A stretch of 64,000 nt of DNA, taken from NCBI RefSeq assembly GCF_020711235.1, contig NZ_JAJFAV010000022.1, forward strand, positions 1 through 64,000. Reading direction: 5' to 3'. Under the pieces are notes generated by a model. It did not search any database. It saw only the letters and a program-made list of their open reading frames with translations, and was not told where the DNA came from. This DNA is from Hymenobacter sp. 15J16-1T3B (GTDB lineage Bacteria > Bacteroidota > Bacteroidia > Cytophagales > Hymenobacteraceae). This document shows, piece by piece, positions 52,360 to 60,736 of this stretch. Position numbers and translations under genes: made by a program. Numbering within the stretch: position 1 is the stretch's first letter; each line of letters begins with the position of its first letter.

Positions 52360-52470
52360 CAGGGGAAGTTGTGAATGCACGTTCTGGCCTTCCAGCAGGA
52401 AGAAATTCCGAACTACCATCCCGCACTTCCGCCTGTCACAATTTCACCTTTCGCAACTTCAGCACTTGCC
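52351..52470. repeat. intra-operon inverted repeat before lutC
   Basis: Left arm from 52351 (AAATTGTGACAGG..GTTGTGAA) overlaps the lutB stop; right arm 52432-52470 (CCTGTCACAATTTCAC..CACTTGCC) ends two bases before the lutC ATG. The right arm matches 14351-14387 closely, making this the second copy of the same element in the window. Confidence 0.6.
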
Positions 52471-52472
52471 AA

Positions 52473-53036
52473 ATGTCCTCCCGCGAATCCATCTTGGCGG
52501 CCGTGCGCCGCAACCGGCCCGAACCCACTCCCCTGCCCCCGGTGGCCGATTTCGGCGGCGAGGCTACGGTGGAGCAGTTCGCGCACTGGCTGCACTTCAT
52601 CGGCGGGCAGGTTATCCGCCTGGCCGCTGATCAGCCGCTGGAAGACGCCATACGTCAGCTATTCCCCGACGCCGGGCGCGTGGCCTCGGACCTGATGCCG
52701 AGCACGGTTCCCGTCGACCAGCAGACGCCCACGGCGGTGCTCGAAGCCGTGGACGTGGCCGTGCTGCGCGGGGAGCTGGGCGTGGCCGAAAACGGGGCCG
52801 TGTGGGTGCCCGAGGCCAACATGCTGCACCGCGCTCTGCCCATGATTGCCCAGCATCTGGCCCTCGTGCTCGACCACGAGAACATCGTGGCCACCATGCA
52901 CCAAGCCTACGCGGCCGTGCAGCACACCGGCAATTACGGCGTGTTCATTGCCGGCCCCTCGAAGACGGCGGATATCGAGCAGTCCCTGGTTATCGGGGCG
53001 CACGGGGCGCGCAGCTTGGTGGTGCTGCTGCGGTAG
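52473..53036 (+). CDS. lutC: LutC, LUD-domain subunit of lactate oxidation complex
   Basis: From the ATG at 52473 (MSSRESILAAVRRNRPEPTP) the product is 187 aa, near the usual length. It has the LUD-domain end typical of LutC/YkgG: VAVLRGELGVAENGAVWVPE and YGVFIAGPSKTADIEQSLVI GAHGARSLVVLLR. It completes lutABC. Its catalytic role is not defined in the family. The start is fixed by the repeat that lies directly before it; an earlier in-frame ATG at 52356 would run through the repeat and overlap lutB. Confidence 0.92.
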   Translation: MSSRESILAAVRRNRPEPTPLPPVADFGGEATVEQFAHWLHFIGGQVIRLAADQPLEDAIRQLFPDAGRVASDLMPSTVPVDQQTPTAVLEAVDVAVLRGELGVAENGAVWVPEANMLHRALPMIAQHLALVLDHENIVATMHQAYAAVQHTGNYGVFIAGPSKTADIEQSLVIGAHGARSLVVLLR

Positions 53037-53057
53037 CACCGCAAGCGGTAGGCCCAT

Positions 53058-53099
53058 GAAGCAAAACGGCAGCTACTGCAGTAGCTGCCGTTTTGCTTC
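53058..53099. terminator. bidirectional terminator overlapping a coding end
   Basis: A perfect 42-base palindrome about the axis 53078/53079 with T-rich (TTTTGCTTC) outer arms on both strands. It ends lutC (+) and also encodes the last eight codons and stop of the small - strand gene (EAKRQLLQ). Confidence 0.85.
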
Positions 53100-53279
53100 C
53101 TGAAGCGCCTCCACTAACACGTCAAAAGGAAGCCCTTTGACCTCGCTCAAGAGTGTTACGTTAAGCTCGCCCTGGTCCTGATCTAGAAGCGCTACATACA
53201 CCCCGTTGATAACGATGTACGCTACCAGCTCCTCGTAGTCGACGGGGCTGCCAATGACTATCCGGTAGGGTCGATTCAC
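53073..53279 (-). CDS. 68-aa conserved-looking hypothetical protein
   Basis: A small acidic protein (MNRPYRIVIGSPVDYEELVA start, FDVLVEALQEAKRQLLQ end) with alternating strand/helix character and no signal or membrane segment. I do not recognise a family. The C-terminal codons lie inside the terminator palindrome. Base composition is lower in GC than neighbouring genes, which may indicate recent acquisition. Confidence 0.6.
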   Translation of the reverse strand: MNRPYRIVIGSPVDYEELVAYIVINGVYVALLDQDQGELNVTLLSEVKGLPFDVLVEALQEAKRQLLQ

Positions 53280-53346
53280 GCTGCAAGGGTAGCGGATTTC
53301 AGCGCAATCTGAGTTTCAGCGCCTGCACCGCGCATGCCAAACCACG

Positions 53347-54138
53347 CTAATCAGCGTTGGCCAGGGCCCGGTCGAGGTGCACGTAGCCGCCGTCGACGTG
53401 GATGATCTGGCCGGTGGTGTGCGAGCTGCGCCCAGAGAGCAAAAAGGCCACCGTGTTGGCAATTTCCTCGGGCGTGGTCATGCGGTTTTCCAGCGGAATC
53501 TTGCTGGTGATTTCGCGCAGCTTTTCTTCCGGGTTGGGCAGGGTTTGAATCCAGGTTTCGTAGGCCGGGGTCCAGCTTTCGGCCACCACCACGGCGTTGA
53601 CGCGGATGCCGTATTTCAGCAGTTCCACGGCCCATTCGCGGGTCAGCGCGTTACGGGCGCCGTTGGCGGCGGCGTAAGCCGAGGTGTTGCCCTGCCCGGT
53701 TTCGGCCGTCTTGCTGGTGATGTTGACGATGCTGCCCTTGTTGCGTTTCAGCTCCGGCAGCGCGTGGTGGGCCAGCAGGTAGTAGTGCACCACGTTCTTG
53801 TGCAGCGAGGCCATGAAGCCAGCGTAGTCGCCGTGCTCCAGCCCCACCCCGTCGTTGACGCCGGCGTTGTTAACCAGCCCGTCGATGCGGCCGAACTGCG
53901 CAAGGACCTGCTGCACGGCCCGGGCGCAGGCCTCGGGGTCGGCCAGCTCGGCGGCTACCTGCCCGGCCCGGCCCCCGGCGGCTTGCACGGCCGCCACGGC
54001 CTGCTGGTTGTCGGCTTCGTTGCGGCCGATGATGACGGGCACGGCGCCCTCGGCGGCCAGCACCCGCACGATGCCCTCGCCGATGCCCTTGGCCCCGCCG
54101 CTGACGATGATGACTTTGTCCTGAAGCTCCAGATTCAT
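53347..54138 (-). CDS. SDR-family oxidoreductase, L-fucose/L-rhamnose dehydrogenase-like
   Basis: The 263-aa short-chain dehydrogenase has the cofactor motif SGGAKGIGEGI, LVNNAGVNDG, and a Ser in VNITSKTAETGQ. The catalytic tyrosine is in SAYAAANGARNALTREW, where the Lys of YxxxK is replaced by Asn, so the proton relay differs from classical SDRs. By context with a lactonase and FAH-family hydrolase it most likely oxidises a 6-deoxyhexose (L-fucose or L-rhamnose) at C1 to the lactone, the first step of the non-phosphorylated route. It is the last gene of that - strand cluster, 91 bases from the lactonase. Confidence 0.75.
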   Translation of the reverse strand: MNLELQDKVIIVSGGAKGIGEGIVRVLAAEGAVPVIIGRNEADNQQAVAAVQAAGGRAGQVAAELADPEACARAVQQVLAQFGRIDGLVNNAGVNDGVGLEHGDYAGFMASLHKNVVHYYLLAHHALPELKRNKGSIVNITSKTAETGQGNTSAYAAANGARNALTREWAVELLKYGIRVNAVVVAESWTPAYETWIQTLPNPEEKLREITSKIPLENRMTTPEEIANTVAFLLSGRSSHTTGQIIHVDGGYVHLDRALANAD

Positions 54139-54229
54139 GGTGGAAATGCGTTGATCTTCGATTGCTGATGTTGTTTATGCCGCCTCGTTCGCCGCAGACC
54201 ATTCCACGACGAGACGCGAATACGCGTCT

Positions 54230-55060
54230 CTATAGCCGGTAGAACCGGGCGGCGTTGTCGCCCCAGAAGCGGCGCTGCTCGTCGGCGGAGAAGGCGCGCA
54301 GGTACTGCTCGACCAAGCCCACCACCTGCCCGTACTGGCCGGCCACGAGGCACACCGGCCAGTCGGAGCCGAACATGACGCGCCCGGGCCCGAAGGCGTC
54401 GAACACCACGTCGAGGTAGGGCCGGAAGTCGGCGGGCTGCCAGCGCTGCCAGTCGGCCTCGGTGACCATGCCGGAAACTTTGCACCACACGTTCTCACGC
54501 GCGGCCAGGGTCTGCATATCCTTTTTCCAGCCGTCGATGTCGCCGCGCTTGATGTAGGGCTTGGCGATGTGGTCGAGCACAAAGGGCTGATTCGGGTGCG
54601 CCGCGGCCAGTTCAACGGCGTACGGCAGCTGATCGGGGAAGATGAGCACGTCGTAGGTGAAGCCGTGGGCCGAGAGGGCCCGGATGCCGCGCTGAAACGC
54701 TGGCTGCAGCATCAGGGCCCGGTCGGTTTCGCCCTGCAGCACGTGCCGAAAGCCCTTGAGCTTCGCGAACTGCCGGTAGTGCGCCAGCCGCTCGGCCACA
54801 TCCTCGGCCCGCAGATCCACCCAACCGACGACGCCGCGCACGAAGTCATGCGGGGCGGCATTGGCCAGCTGAAACTCGTTTTCGGCCTCCGACTGGTCCG
54901 ATTGCACCACCACGCAGCCGTCGAAGCCGTGCTCCCGCAACAGGGGGGCCAGGTCGGCGGGCAGGAAGTCGCGCTGGATAACGGCCATGTCGTCGGTTAT
55001 CCAGGCGTCGCGCACGGGCTCGTAGCGCCAGAAATGCTGGTGGGCGTCAATTCTGGCCAT
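54230..55060 (-). CDS. amidohydrolase-family deoxysugar lactonase (fuconolactonase/rhamnonolactonase-like)
   Basis: The 276-aa protein has the amidohydrolase_2 plan: metal-binding start RIDAHQHFWRYEP, CVVVQSDQSEAENEF, LKGFRHVLQGE, FVLDHIAKPYI and RVMFGSDWPVCLV. These are typical of L-fuconolactonase and L-rhamnono-1,4-lactonase, which open the sugar lactone to the aldonate. Its start overlaps the end of the FAH-family gene by 14 bases, so the two are translated together. Which sugar is used cannot be read from the sequence. Confidence 0.85.
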   Translation of the reverse strand: MARIDAHQHFWRYEPVRDAWITDDMAVIQRDFLPADLAPLLREHGFDGCVVVQSDQSEAENEFQLANAAPHDFVRGVVGWVDLRAEDVAERLAHYRQFAKLKGFRHVLQGETDRALMLQPAFQRGIRALSAHGFTYDVLIFPDQLPYAVELAAAHPNQPFVLDHIAKPYIKRGDIDGWKKDMQTLAARENVWCKVSGMVTEADWQRWQPADFRPYLDVVFDAFGPGRVMFGSDWPVCLVAGQYGQVVGLVEQYLRAFSADEQRRFWGDNAARFYRL

Positions 55061-55904
55061 AGGCCTTCACCGTTTGGCGGGAGGTGCCCAGCCCGTCGAT
55101 GCCCAGCTCCACCACGTCGCCGGGCTGCAGGTACACGGGCGGCTTGAAGCCCAGGCCCACGCCGGCCGGGGTGCCGGTGGAAATCACGTCGCCGGGGAGC
55201 AGGGTCATGAACTGCGAGATGTAGCTGATCAGGTGCGGAATGCGGAAAATCAGCTCGGCGGTGGTGCCGTCCTGCATTTTCTGCCCGTTCACCGTCAGCC
55301 ACAGGCGCAGGTTGTCGATGTCGCCCAGCTCGTCGGGCGTGGCCAGGAAGGGGCCGATGGGCGCGAAGGTGTCGCAGCCCTTGCCCTTGTCCCAGGTGCC
55401 GCCGCGCTCGATCTGGAATTCGCGCTCCGACACGTCGTTGTGCAGGGCGTAGCCGGCCACGTACTGCAGCGCGTCGGCCTCGTCCACGTACGAAGCTTTC
55501 CGGCCAATCACTACGGCCAGCTCCACTTCCCAGTCGGTTTTCACCGAGTTCTTCGGGATGATGATGTCGTCGTTGGGGCCCACCACGGCGGTGGTCGACT
55601 TCATGAACAGGATGGGCTCGGCGGGCGTGGCGGCGCCGGTTTCGCGGGCGTGGTCGGCGTAGTTGAGGCCCACGCACACAATTTTGGAGGGCCGGGCCAC
55701 CGGGGCGCCGAGGCGCACGTCGGCGGCCACCACCGGCAGCTGGGCGGCCTGGGTTTGCAGCAAGTCGGCCAGCTGCTGCAGGCCGCCGTGGGCGAAGAAT
55801 TTCTCGTCGAAATCGACGAAGTGGGCCGACACGTCGTAGCGCGTGCCGCCGACGATGACGCCGGGTTTTTCCTGGTTGGGCAGGCCGAAGCGGATGAGTT
55901 TCAT
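55047..55904 (-). CDS. fumarylacetoacetate-hydrolase-family enzyme, 2,4-diketo-3-deoxy-aldonate hydrolase-like
   Basis: The 285-aa protein shows FAH-family signatures: IVCVGLNYADHARETG, EPILFMKSTTAVVGPND, WEVELAVVIGRKA (metal Glu residues), YALHNDVSEREFQIERG and VISTGTPAGVGLG. In the oxidative 6-deoxyhexose route this enzyme splits 2,4-diketo-3-deoxy-L-fuconate or -rhamnonate into pyruvate and L-lactate. The flanking lactonase (14-base overlap) and ketodeoxy-aldonate dehydrogenase support that role over ureidoglycolate or fumarylacetoacetate activity. Confidence 0.82.
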   Translation of the reverse strand: MKLIRFGLPNQEKPGVIVGGTRYDVSAHFVDFDEKFFAHGGLQQLADLLQTQAAQLPVVAADVRLGAPVARPSKIVCVGLNYADHARETGAATPAEPILFMKSTTAVVGPNDDIIIPKNSVKTDWEVELAVVIGRKASYVDEADALQYVAGYALHNDVSEREFQIERGGTWDKGKGCDTFAPIGPFLATPDELGDIDNLRLWLTVNGQKMQDGTTAELIFRIPHLISYISQFMTLLPGDVISTGTPAGVGLGFKPPVYLQPGDVVELGIDGLGTSRQTVKAYGQN

Positions 55905-55992
55905 GGAGGAGAGTGAAATTAGCAGGACCAGCCCGTCACGCCGGGCACCGCCAAGACATTAGGCGGGCACCGTTGCACGACCTGAAAAGGAC

Positions 55993-56098
55993 CGTCAGGT
56001 CGAGCGCAGCCGAGACGTCGCGCCGGATAGTCCCCCTCTCGTTGAGGTTACTCTCGGGCGTCAGCACGCGGGATGTCTCGACTTCGCTCGACATGACG
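55993..56098. repeat. dispersed inverted-repeat element between pathway genes
   Basis: Arms 55993-56023 (CGTCAGGTCGAGCGCAGCCG..) and 56068-56098 (..TCGACTTCGCTCGACATGACG) enclose about 45 bases. It resembles the element at 56939-57043 and lies between the FAH-family gene and the second SDR. Confidence 0.6.
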
Positions 56099-56140
56099 AG
56101 CGAGTGGCGTTCGGAATGACGTGCTAGAAAGAACGAAAAT

Positions 56141-56905
56141 CTAGTTATTCAGCGTGATGAAGCCGCCGTCGAGCGGGTAGTCGCAGCCGGTGACGAAGCC
56201 GGCTTCGTCGGAGCAGAGGTACAGGGCCAGGGCGGCCACTTCTTCGGGCTTGGCCATGCGGCCGATGGGCTGGCTTTTGGAGAGCTTGTCGAACATTTCC
56301 GCCTCGCGGCCGGCGTAGTTTTTGGCGATGAAGCCGTCGACGAAGGGCGTGTGCACCCGGGCCGGCGACACGCTGTTGCAGCGGATGCCGTGGGCCATGT
56401 AGTCGCGGGCCACGGACAGCGTCATGGCGAAGATGGCGCCCTTGCTCATGCTGTAGGCCAAACGGTCGGACAGGCCCACGTGGGCGGCAATGCTGGCCAG
56501 GTTCAGGATGGCGCCCCCGCCCTGCTGCTTCATGCGCGGCACGGCGGCGTGCAGGCAGTTGTAGGCGCCCTTCACGTTCACCTGGTACACGCGGTCGAGG
56601 TCGGCTTCGGAGGTCGTTTCCACGTTGCCGATGTGGGCAATGCCGGCGTTGTTGACGAGAATATCGACCCGGCCAATGGCCTCGAACACGGCCTGCACCG
56701 GGGCCTGCTGGCTTACGTCGGCGGCGTGCACCCGGGCCGTGCCGCCCGCCTGGCTTATTTCGTCGGCGGTGGCCTGGCCGGCTTCGGCGCTCAGCTCGAT
56801 GATGTGCACGGCGGCGCCCTGGCGGGCAAACAGCTGGCTGATGGCGCGGCCGATGCCCGAGCCGCCGCCGGTGATGACGGCCGTCTTGCCGCTTAAGTTG
56901 AACAT
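56141..56905 (-). CDS. SDR-family 2-keto-3-deoxy-L-fuconate/rhamnonate 4-dehydrogenase-like
   Basis: From the ATG at 56905 (MFNLSGKTAVITGGGSGIG) the product is 254 aa. It has the full SDR set: TGGGSGIG, VNNAGIAHIG, Ser in ILNLASIAAHVG and Y-S-M-S-K (RLAYSMSKGAIFAMT), then the FVTGCDYPLDGGF C-terminal signature. By cluster context it should oxidise the 2-keto-3-deoxy acid to the 2,4-diketo acid used by the FAH-family hydrolase. The dehydratase that would make its substrate is not in the window. The frame is open further upstream, but this start fits the family. Confidence 0.8.
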   Translation of the reverse strand: MFNLSGKTAVITGGGSGIGRAISQLFARQGAAVHIIELSAEAGQATADEISQAGGTARVHAADVSQQAPVQAVFEAIGRVDILVNNAGIAHIGNVETTSEADLDRVYQVNVKGAYNCLHAAVPRMKQQGGGAILNLASIAAHVGLSDRLAYSMSKGAIFAMTLSVARDYMAHGIRCNSVSPARVHTPFVDGFIAKNYAGREAEMFDKLSKSQPIGRMAKPEEVAALALYLCSDEAGFVTGCDYPLDGGFITLNN

Positions 56906-56938
56906 GGATGGTGGGGTTGGTTGAGCGTGATTCCAGTC

Positions 56939-57043
56939 CGTCAGGTCGAGCGCAGCGGGACGTTTCGCCAAGTAGTCATTTCTCTTGTGTGGGTACTACC
57001 TGGCATCAGCCCGCGAAATGTTTCGACAAGCTCGACCTGACGG
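56939..57043. repeat. dispersed inverted-repeat element
   Basis: Arms 56939-56968 (CGTCAGGTCGAGCGCAGCGG..) and 57013-57043 (..TTCGACAAGCTCGACCTGACGG). It fills most of the gap between the second SDR and the second GH28 gene, and its left arm is nearly identical to the one at 55993. Confidence 0.6.
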
Positions 57044-57070
57044 TCTGTTGGGTTGTTCGAATGCCTACGA

Positions 57071-58483
57071 TTAATTCTGCATGTCTGCGCTGTTGGTCAC
57101 GGCCACGGGCTGCCGGTTGGCAGCTTGGATGTCGAGCCGGCGGATGTTCCAGCCCTTGGCGTAGTCGATGTTGCCGGCCGCAGCGCTGCGGATGCTGATG
57201 TCGGCCAAGGTGAAGTTTTCGAGCACCGAACCCGGCAGGCCCTCGGCCGTTATGGCAACCTGGGCGCCGGTAGCGCGCAGGTTGCGGATGGTCACGTGGC
57301 GGAAGTGCGGGGTGCCCTGCTCGGGCGTCACCCGGGCCAGCATCTTTTTCCAGTGCTCGGGCAGCGTGGCCTCGGTGTAGCCGGCCGGCAGGGCGGAGTA
57401 GCTGTACGCGGGGTTCCAGTTCATGCTCACGCTGATGGGCCAGCGCACCTGCTCCAGCTCGATGTTTTCGACCAAGATGTCTTCCACCGTGCCGCCGCGG
57501 TTGGTGGCCGACTTCAGGCGGATACCGCACTGCGTGCCCCGGGCCCGGAGGCCGCGGGCAATGACGTGGCGGATGCCGCCGGAAGTTTCGCTGCCGCAAG
57601 TCAGCAGCCCCCCGCCGGCGCCGGCCACGCAGTTTTGGATGAGGATGTACTCGGCGGGGCGGTTCACGCGCAGCCCGTCCCAGTCGCGGCCGGCCTTGAG
57701 GCAGAAGTTGTCGTCGTTGCAGTCGATGTCGCAGTTTTGCACCAGCACGTAGCTGGAGGAATCGATGTCGATGCCGTCGGTGCTCGGGCCGTGCCCGCCC
57801 AGGTTGTTGCGCACGACGAGGCCGTCGGCCGTCACGTTTTGGGAGTAGAGAATGTGCACCGTCCAGAAGCCGGCGCGCTGCAGGGTGATGCCCCGGAGCG
57901 TGACGTTAGAGGAGTTGGCCACGACGAGCGTGCGCGGGCGCTTGGCGTCGTAGTCGACAATCCAGCGCAGGCCCTTGGCTTCGTACTCCTTGCGCAGGGC
58001 CCAGTAGTTGTCCCAGAACGGCTGGCCCTGCCCGTCCACGGTGCCTTCGCCGGTAATGGCCACGTTGTCCTGCCCGAGGATGTTGATCAGCCCGGCGGGC
58101 CACACCATTTCAATGCCGGCCACCCGGGAGGGCAGTTCGGGGTAATCCTGGAGGTTCTGGCTGCCGAGCAGGATCACGCCCTTGGCAAGGTGCAGCGTGA
58201 CGCCCTTCTTCAGAAAAATGGAGCCGGTGAGGTACCGGCCCGGGGCAAACGTGACCACGCCGCCTTTGCGGGCCGCCGCGTCGATGGCCTGCTGAATGGC
58301 CCGGGTGTTGAGGGTTTGGCCGTCAGCCACGGCGCCGTACTTCGTCACCGGAAACACGGTTTGGCCGGCGGGCTGGGTGCGGGCGCCCACGTTGTTCACC
58401 CAATTGGCGTCGAAGGGCGCCGCCGGCGCGAAGCTGCCGAGCCAGGCCAGCAGGGGCAGCAGAAGGGTGAGCAGGGAAGGCAT
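57071..58483 (-). CDS. GH28 family exported glycosidase, second copy
   Basis: From the ATG at 58483 (MPSLLTLLLPLLAWLGSFAP signal) the product is 470 aa. It shows FPVTKYGAVADGQTLNTRAI and the GH28 catalytic blocks PSTDGIDIDSS, CNDDNFCLKAG, GGGLLTCGSETSGG and CGIRLKSATNRGG. STDG replaces the usual NTDG at the first motif. It differs from the GH28 at 27997 in length and detail, so the two probably cut different pectic bonds, such as galacturonan versus rhamnogalacturonan ends. It precedes the mutarotase and esterase genes on the - strand in this order reversed, and may be co-expressed with them. Confidence 0.88.
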   Translation of the reverse strand: MPSLLTLLLPLLAWLGSFAPAAPFDANWVNNVGARTQPAGQTVFPVTKYGAVADGQTLNTRAIQQAIDAAARKGGVVTFAPGRYLTGSIFLKKGVTLHLAKGVILLGSQNLQDYPELPSRVAGIEMVWPAGLINILGQDNVAITGEGTVDGQGQPFWDNYWALRKEYEAKGLRWIVDYDAKRPRTLVVANSSNVTLRGITLQRAGFWTVHILYSQNVTADGLVVRNNLGGHGPSTDGIDIDSSSYVLVQNCDIDCNDDNFCLKAGRDWDGLRVNRPAEYILIQNCVAGAGGGLLTCGSETSGGIRHVIARGLRARGTQCGIRLKSATNRGGTVEDILVENIELEQVRWPISVSMNWNPAYSYSALPAGYTEATLPEHWKKMLARVTPEQGTPHFRHVTIRNLRATGAQVAITAEGLPGSVLENFTLADISIRSAAAGNIDYAKGWNIRRLDIQAANRQPVAVTNSADMQN

Positions 58484-58677
58484 GGGCGGACGGGGCGTGA
58501 GGGCGGCGCGGGGCAATCTGGCTGGGGCCCGCGGGGCAGCAGGTGACGCTGCTGCTCCGCTGCGGCCGGGGCCCGGGCCACCAGCCAGAAGATTCCCACG
58601 GGGCCAAGTTGCGGCCGGCCCCCGCCCGCACCGTCCCGCACCCTCCTGCTATCGGGCGTTTTGCCGGGCCGCCGCGG

Positions 58678-58968
58678 CTAATCGGCGTGGAAGACCCGCG
58701 TGAGCGGCTGCACCACCGGCGCGTGGTCGGGGTGGGTGTCCATCAGCTCGGCCATGTGGGCCCACCAGCGCTGCATCACCGGCAAGGCGGGCAGGCGCTT
58801 CTGCACGGCGAAGAGCCGGCCCGAAGCTTCGTCGAGAAAGATGGAGTAGTCGCGGATGCCGGCCGCGCGCAGAGCCGCGGTTAGTTCGGGCCAGATTTCG
58901 TCGTGGCGCCGGCGGTACTCGGCGGCCGCGCCGGGCTTGAGCTGCATGGTAAAGGCTAGTTCTTCCAT
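58678..58968 (-). CDS. rhaM: L-rhamnose mutarotase
   Basis: From the ATG at 58968 ([20 protein letters not shown]) the product is 96 aa, close to the roughly 104-residue RhaM. Conserved residues include Y18 and H22 (RHDEIWPEL), SIFLD, and the Trp pair and AELM in [19 protein letters not shown]. RhaM interconverts the alpha and beta anomers of L-rhamnose so that isomerase and transporter receive the right form. The 37 residues possible upstream (to 59079) are not part of the family. Confidence 0.93.
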   Translation of the reverse strand: MEELAFTMQLKPGAAAEYRRRHDEIWPELTAALRAAGIRDYSIFLDEASGRLFAVQKRLPALPVMQRWWAHMAELMDTHPDHAPVVQPLTRVFHAD

Positions 58969-59169
58969 GGGTAGTAGCGCGGAGTTTGGGTGGATAGATG
59001 CGTGGGTGTCGAGCGGTAGCTGCCCAGGGGGATTACCAGGCCAGCGTCTGACAACTCCCGCCCGGTTCTGCTTCGGCAAGCCGCCGCCCGGGCAAGTCGG
59101 CGAAGAAACTCAAAACGAGCTTGCACACCCAACCTACTTGCTACCTGGAGGACGCGGGCCCTCGTTGCA

Positions 59170-60714
59170 TCAGCGTTTGCCCTGGGAGGGCGTGCGCCAC
59201 TGGTCGGTGCGGAAGGGCGAGGCGGGCAGGCCGGCGCCGTTGTAGAAGTTGGGGAAGGGCGTGGGCTTCCAGGCAAAGCGCACGGCCACGGGCTGCGGCA
59301 CCTCCTCGCTCCACACCACCACCTCCTTGCCCTCGATGCGGGCCTGGGCGGGGCGAAACAAGCTGTCGGGCCCGGCCACGGTGAACTCGCGCAGCGCGCC
59401 GCCCTGGGCCACGAGGCCGCCGTCGGAGTGCTGGAAGCGCAGGCGCACCCGGCCGTTTTCCACCTGCATAGCCTCGTAAATCGGGCCGGAGGTGGGGCGC
59501 TTGCGCTGGCCGTATTCATTGGCCAGGGCCCACTGCGCGAGGCGGTGGCCCACCACCTGCTTGTTGCGCGGGTGGATGTCGAGGGAGTCGCCCGCGTCGG
59601 TGATGACGGCCATGCCGGTATGGGGCACGGTTTGCATGGTCAGCAGCTGGGCTTCGCGCAACTCGGGGCGGGCCGAGCGGTGCGGGGCAATCTGCACGAA
59701 GTAGAAGGGCAACGCGGGCTGGCCCCACTCCTGCCGCCAGCTGCTGATCAGGGCCGGAAACAGGCGGCGGTACTGGTAGCCGCGGTCGGCGTTGTTTTCG
59801 CCCTGGTACCAGATGACGCCGCGCAGCGTGTAGGGCGCCAGCGGGTGAATCATGGCGTTGTAGTTCTTGTAAGGCGACTTGTTGCTCGTGGCCCCGACGG
59901 GCTCCTTGGGCGCCGCGCGGCGCAGCTGGGGGTTAGCGGCTTTTTCCTCCTTGTAGAGCTGCTGGGCGGCTTTGTAAGCGGCGTAATCCTGCTCGTAGGT
60001 GCTTAGCCCGCGCTCATAGCGCTCCAGAATGGGCCGAAAGTCGGCGTCGTTTTCCAGCACCTCGCGCCGCGTCCACGACTCGGCCGGGGTGCCGCCCCAG
60101 GTGGCGTTGATCAGCCCAATGGGCACCTTGGTCTGCTCGTACACTTCCTGGGCGAAAAAGTAGGCCACGGCCGAAAACTCGCCCACCGTTTCGGGGCTGC
60201 AGGCGGTCCACTGCCCGCCGGGCACGTCGCGCTGGGGCTCGTCGGCGGTTTTGTTGGCCACCGTGAACATGCGGATCTGTGGGTAATTGGCCCGGGGCTT
60301 CACCTCCGCTTCGTTGACGACGCCCGAGTACGAGCCGCTGTTAGGCCGCTTGCTGATAGGGAAGACCATGTTGGACTGCCCGCCGCAGAGCCAGACTTCA
60401 CCAAGCAGCACGTCCTGCACGGTCAGCTGGTTCTTCCCCTGAAACGTGAGCGTGTAGGGCCCGCCGGCCTTGGCGGTGGGCAGGCGCACCTGCCAGCTGC
60501 CCTGCGCATCGGCCGTGACTTGCACGGGCTTTTTCGCCCAGCCGGCCCTCACGGTCACTTGCTCGCCCGGGTCGGCCCAGCCCCAGAGGGCTACGGTGGT
60601 TTTCTGCTGGAGCACGAGGTGGTCGGTCAGCAGCTTGGGCAGGGTGATGTTGGCCTGGGCGGTGCGGCTCAGCAGCAGGGCGGCCGCGGCAAGCAGAAAC
60701 GGGCGGTGGAGCAT
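59170..60714 (-). CDS. sialate O-acetylesterase-like exported SGNH esterase
   Basis: From the ATG at 60714 (MLHRPFLLAAAALLLSRTAQ signal) the product is 514 aa. An N-terminal beta domain (ITLPKLLTDHLVLQQKTTVA) precedes an SGNH hydrolase core: nucleophile Ser in LCGGQSNMVFPI, oxyanion Gly/Asn in GLINATWGGTPAESW and VIWYQGENNADRG, and Asp-His in DAGDSLDIHPRNK. The family was named for sialic acid deacetylation, but in pectin loci it more often removes acetyl groups from rhamnogalacturonan; that is the preferred role here. It starts 22 bases beyond the stop of the GH43-like gene. Confidence 0.9.
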   Translation of the reverse strand: MLHRPFLLAAAALLLSRTAQANITLPKLLTDHLVLQQKTTVALWGWADPGEQVTVRAGWAKKPVQVTADAQGSWQVRLPTAKAGGPYTLTFQGKNQLTVQDVLLGEVWLCGGQSNMVFPISKRPNSGSYSGVVNEAEVKPRANYPQIRMFTVANKTADEPQRDVPGGQWTACSPETVGEFSAVAYFFAQEVYEQTKVPIGLINATWGGTPAESWTRREVLENDADFRPILERYERGLSTYEQDYAAYKAAQQLYKEEKAANPQLRRAAPKEPVGATSNKSPYKNYNAMIHPLAPYTLRGVIWYQGENNADRGYQYRRLFPALISSWRQEWGQPALPFYFVQIAPHRSARPELREAQLLTMQTVPHTGMAVITDAGDSLDIHPRNKQVVGHRLAQWALANEYGQRKRPTSGPIYEAMQVENGRVRLRFQHSDGGLVAQGGALREFTVAGPDSLFRPAQARIEGKEVVVWSEEVPQPVAVRFAWKPTPFPNFYNGAGLPASPFRTDQWRTPSQGKR

Positions 60715-60736
60715 GGCGGGAAGCAGCGCGGCTGGC

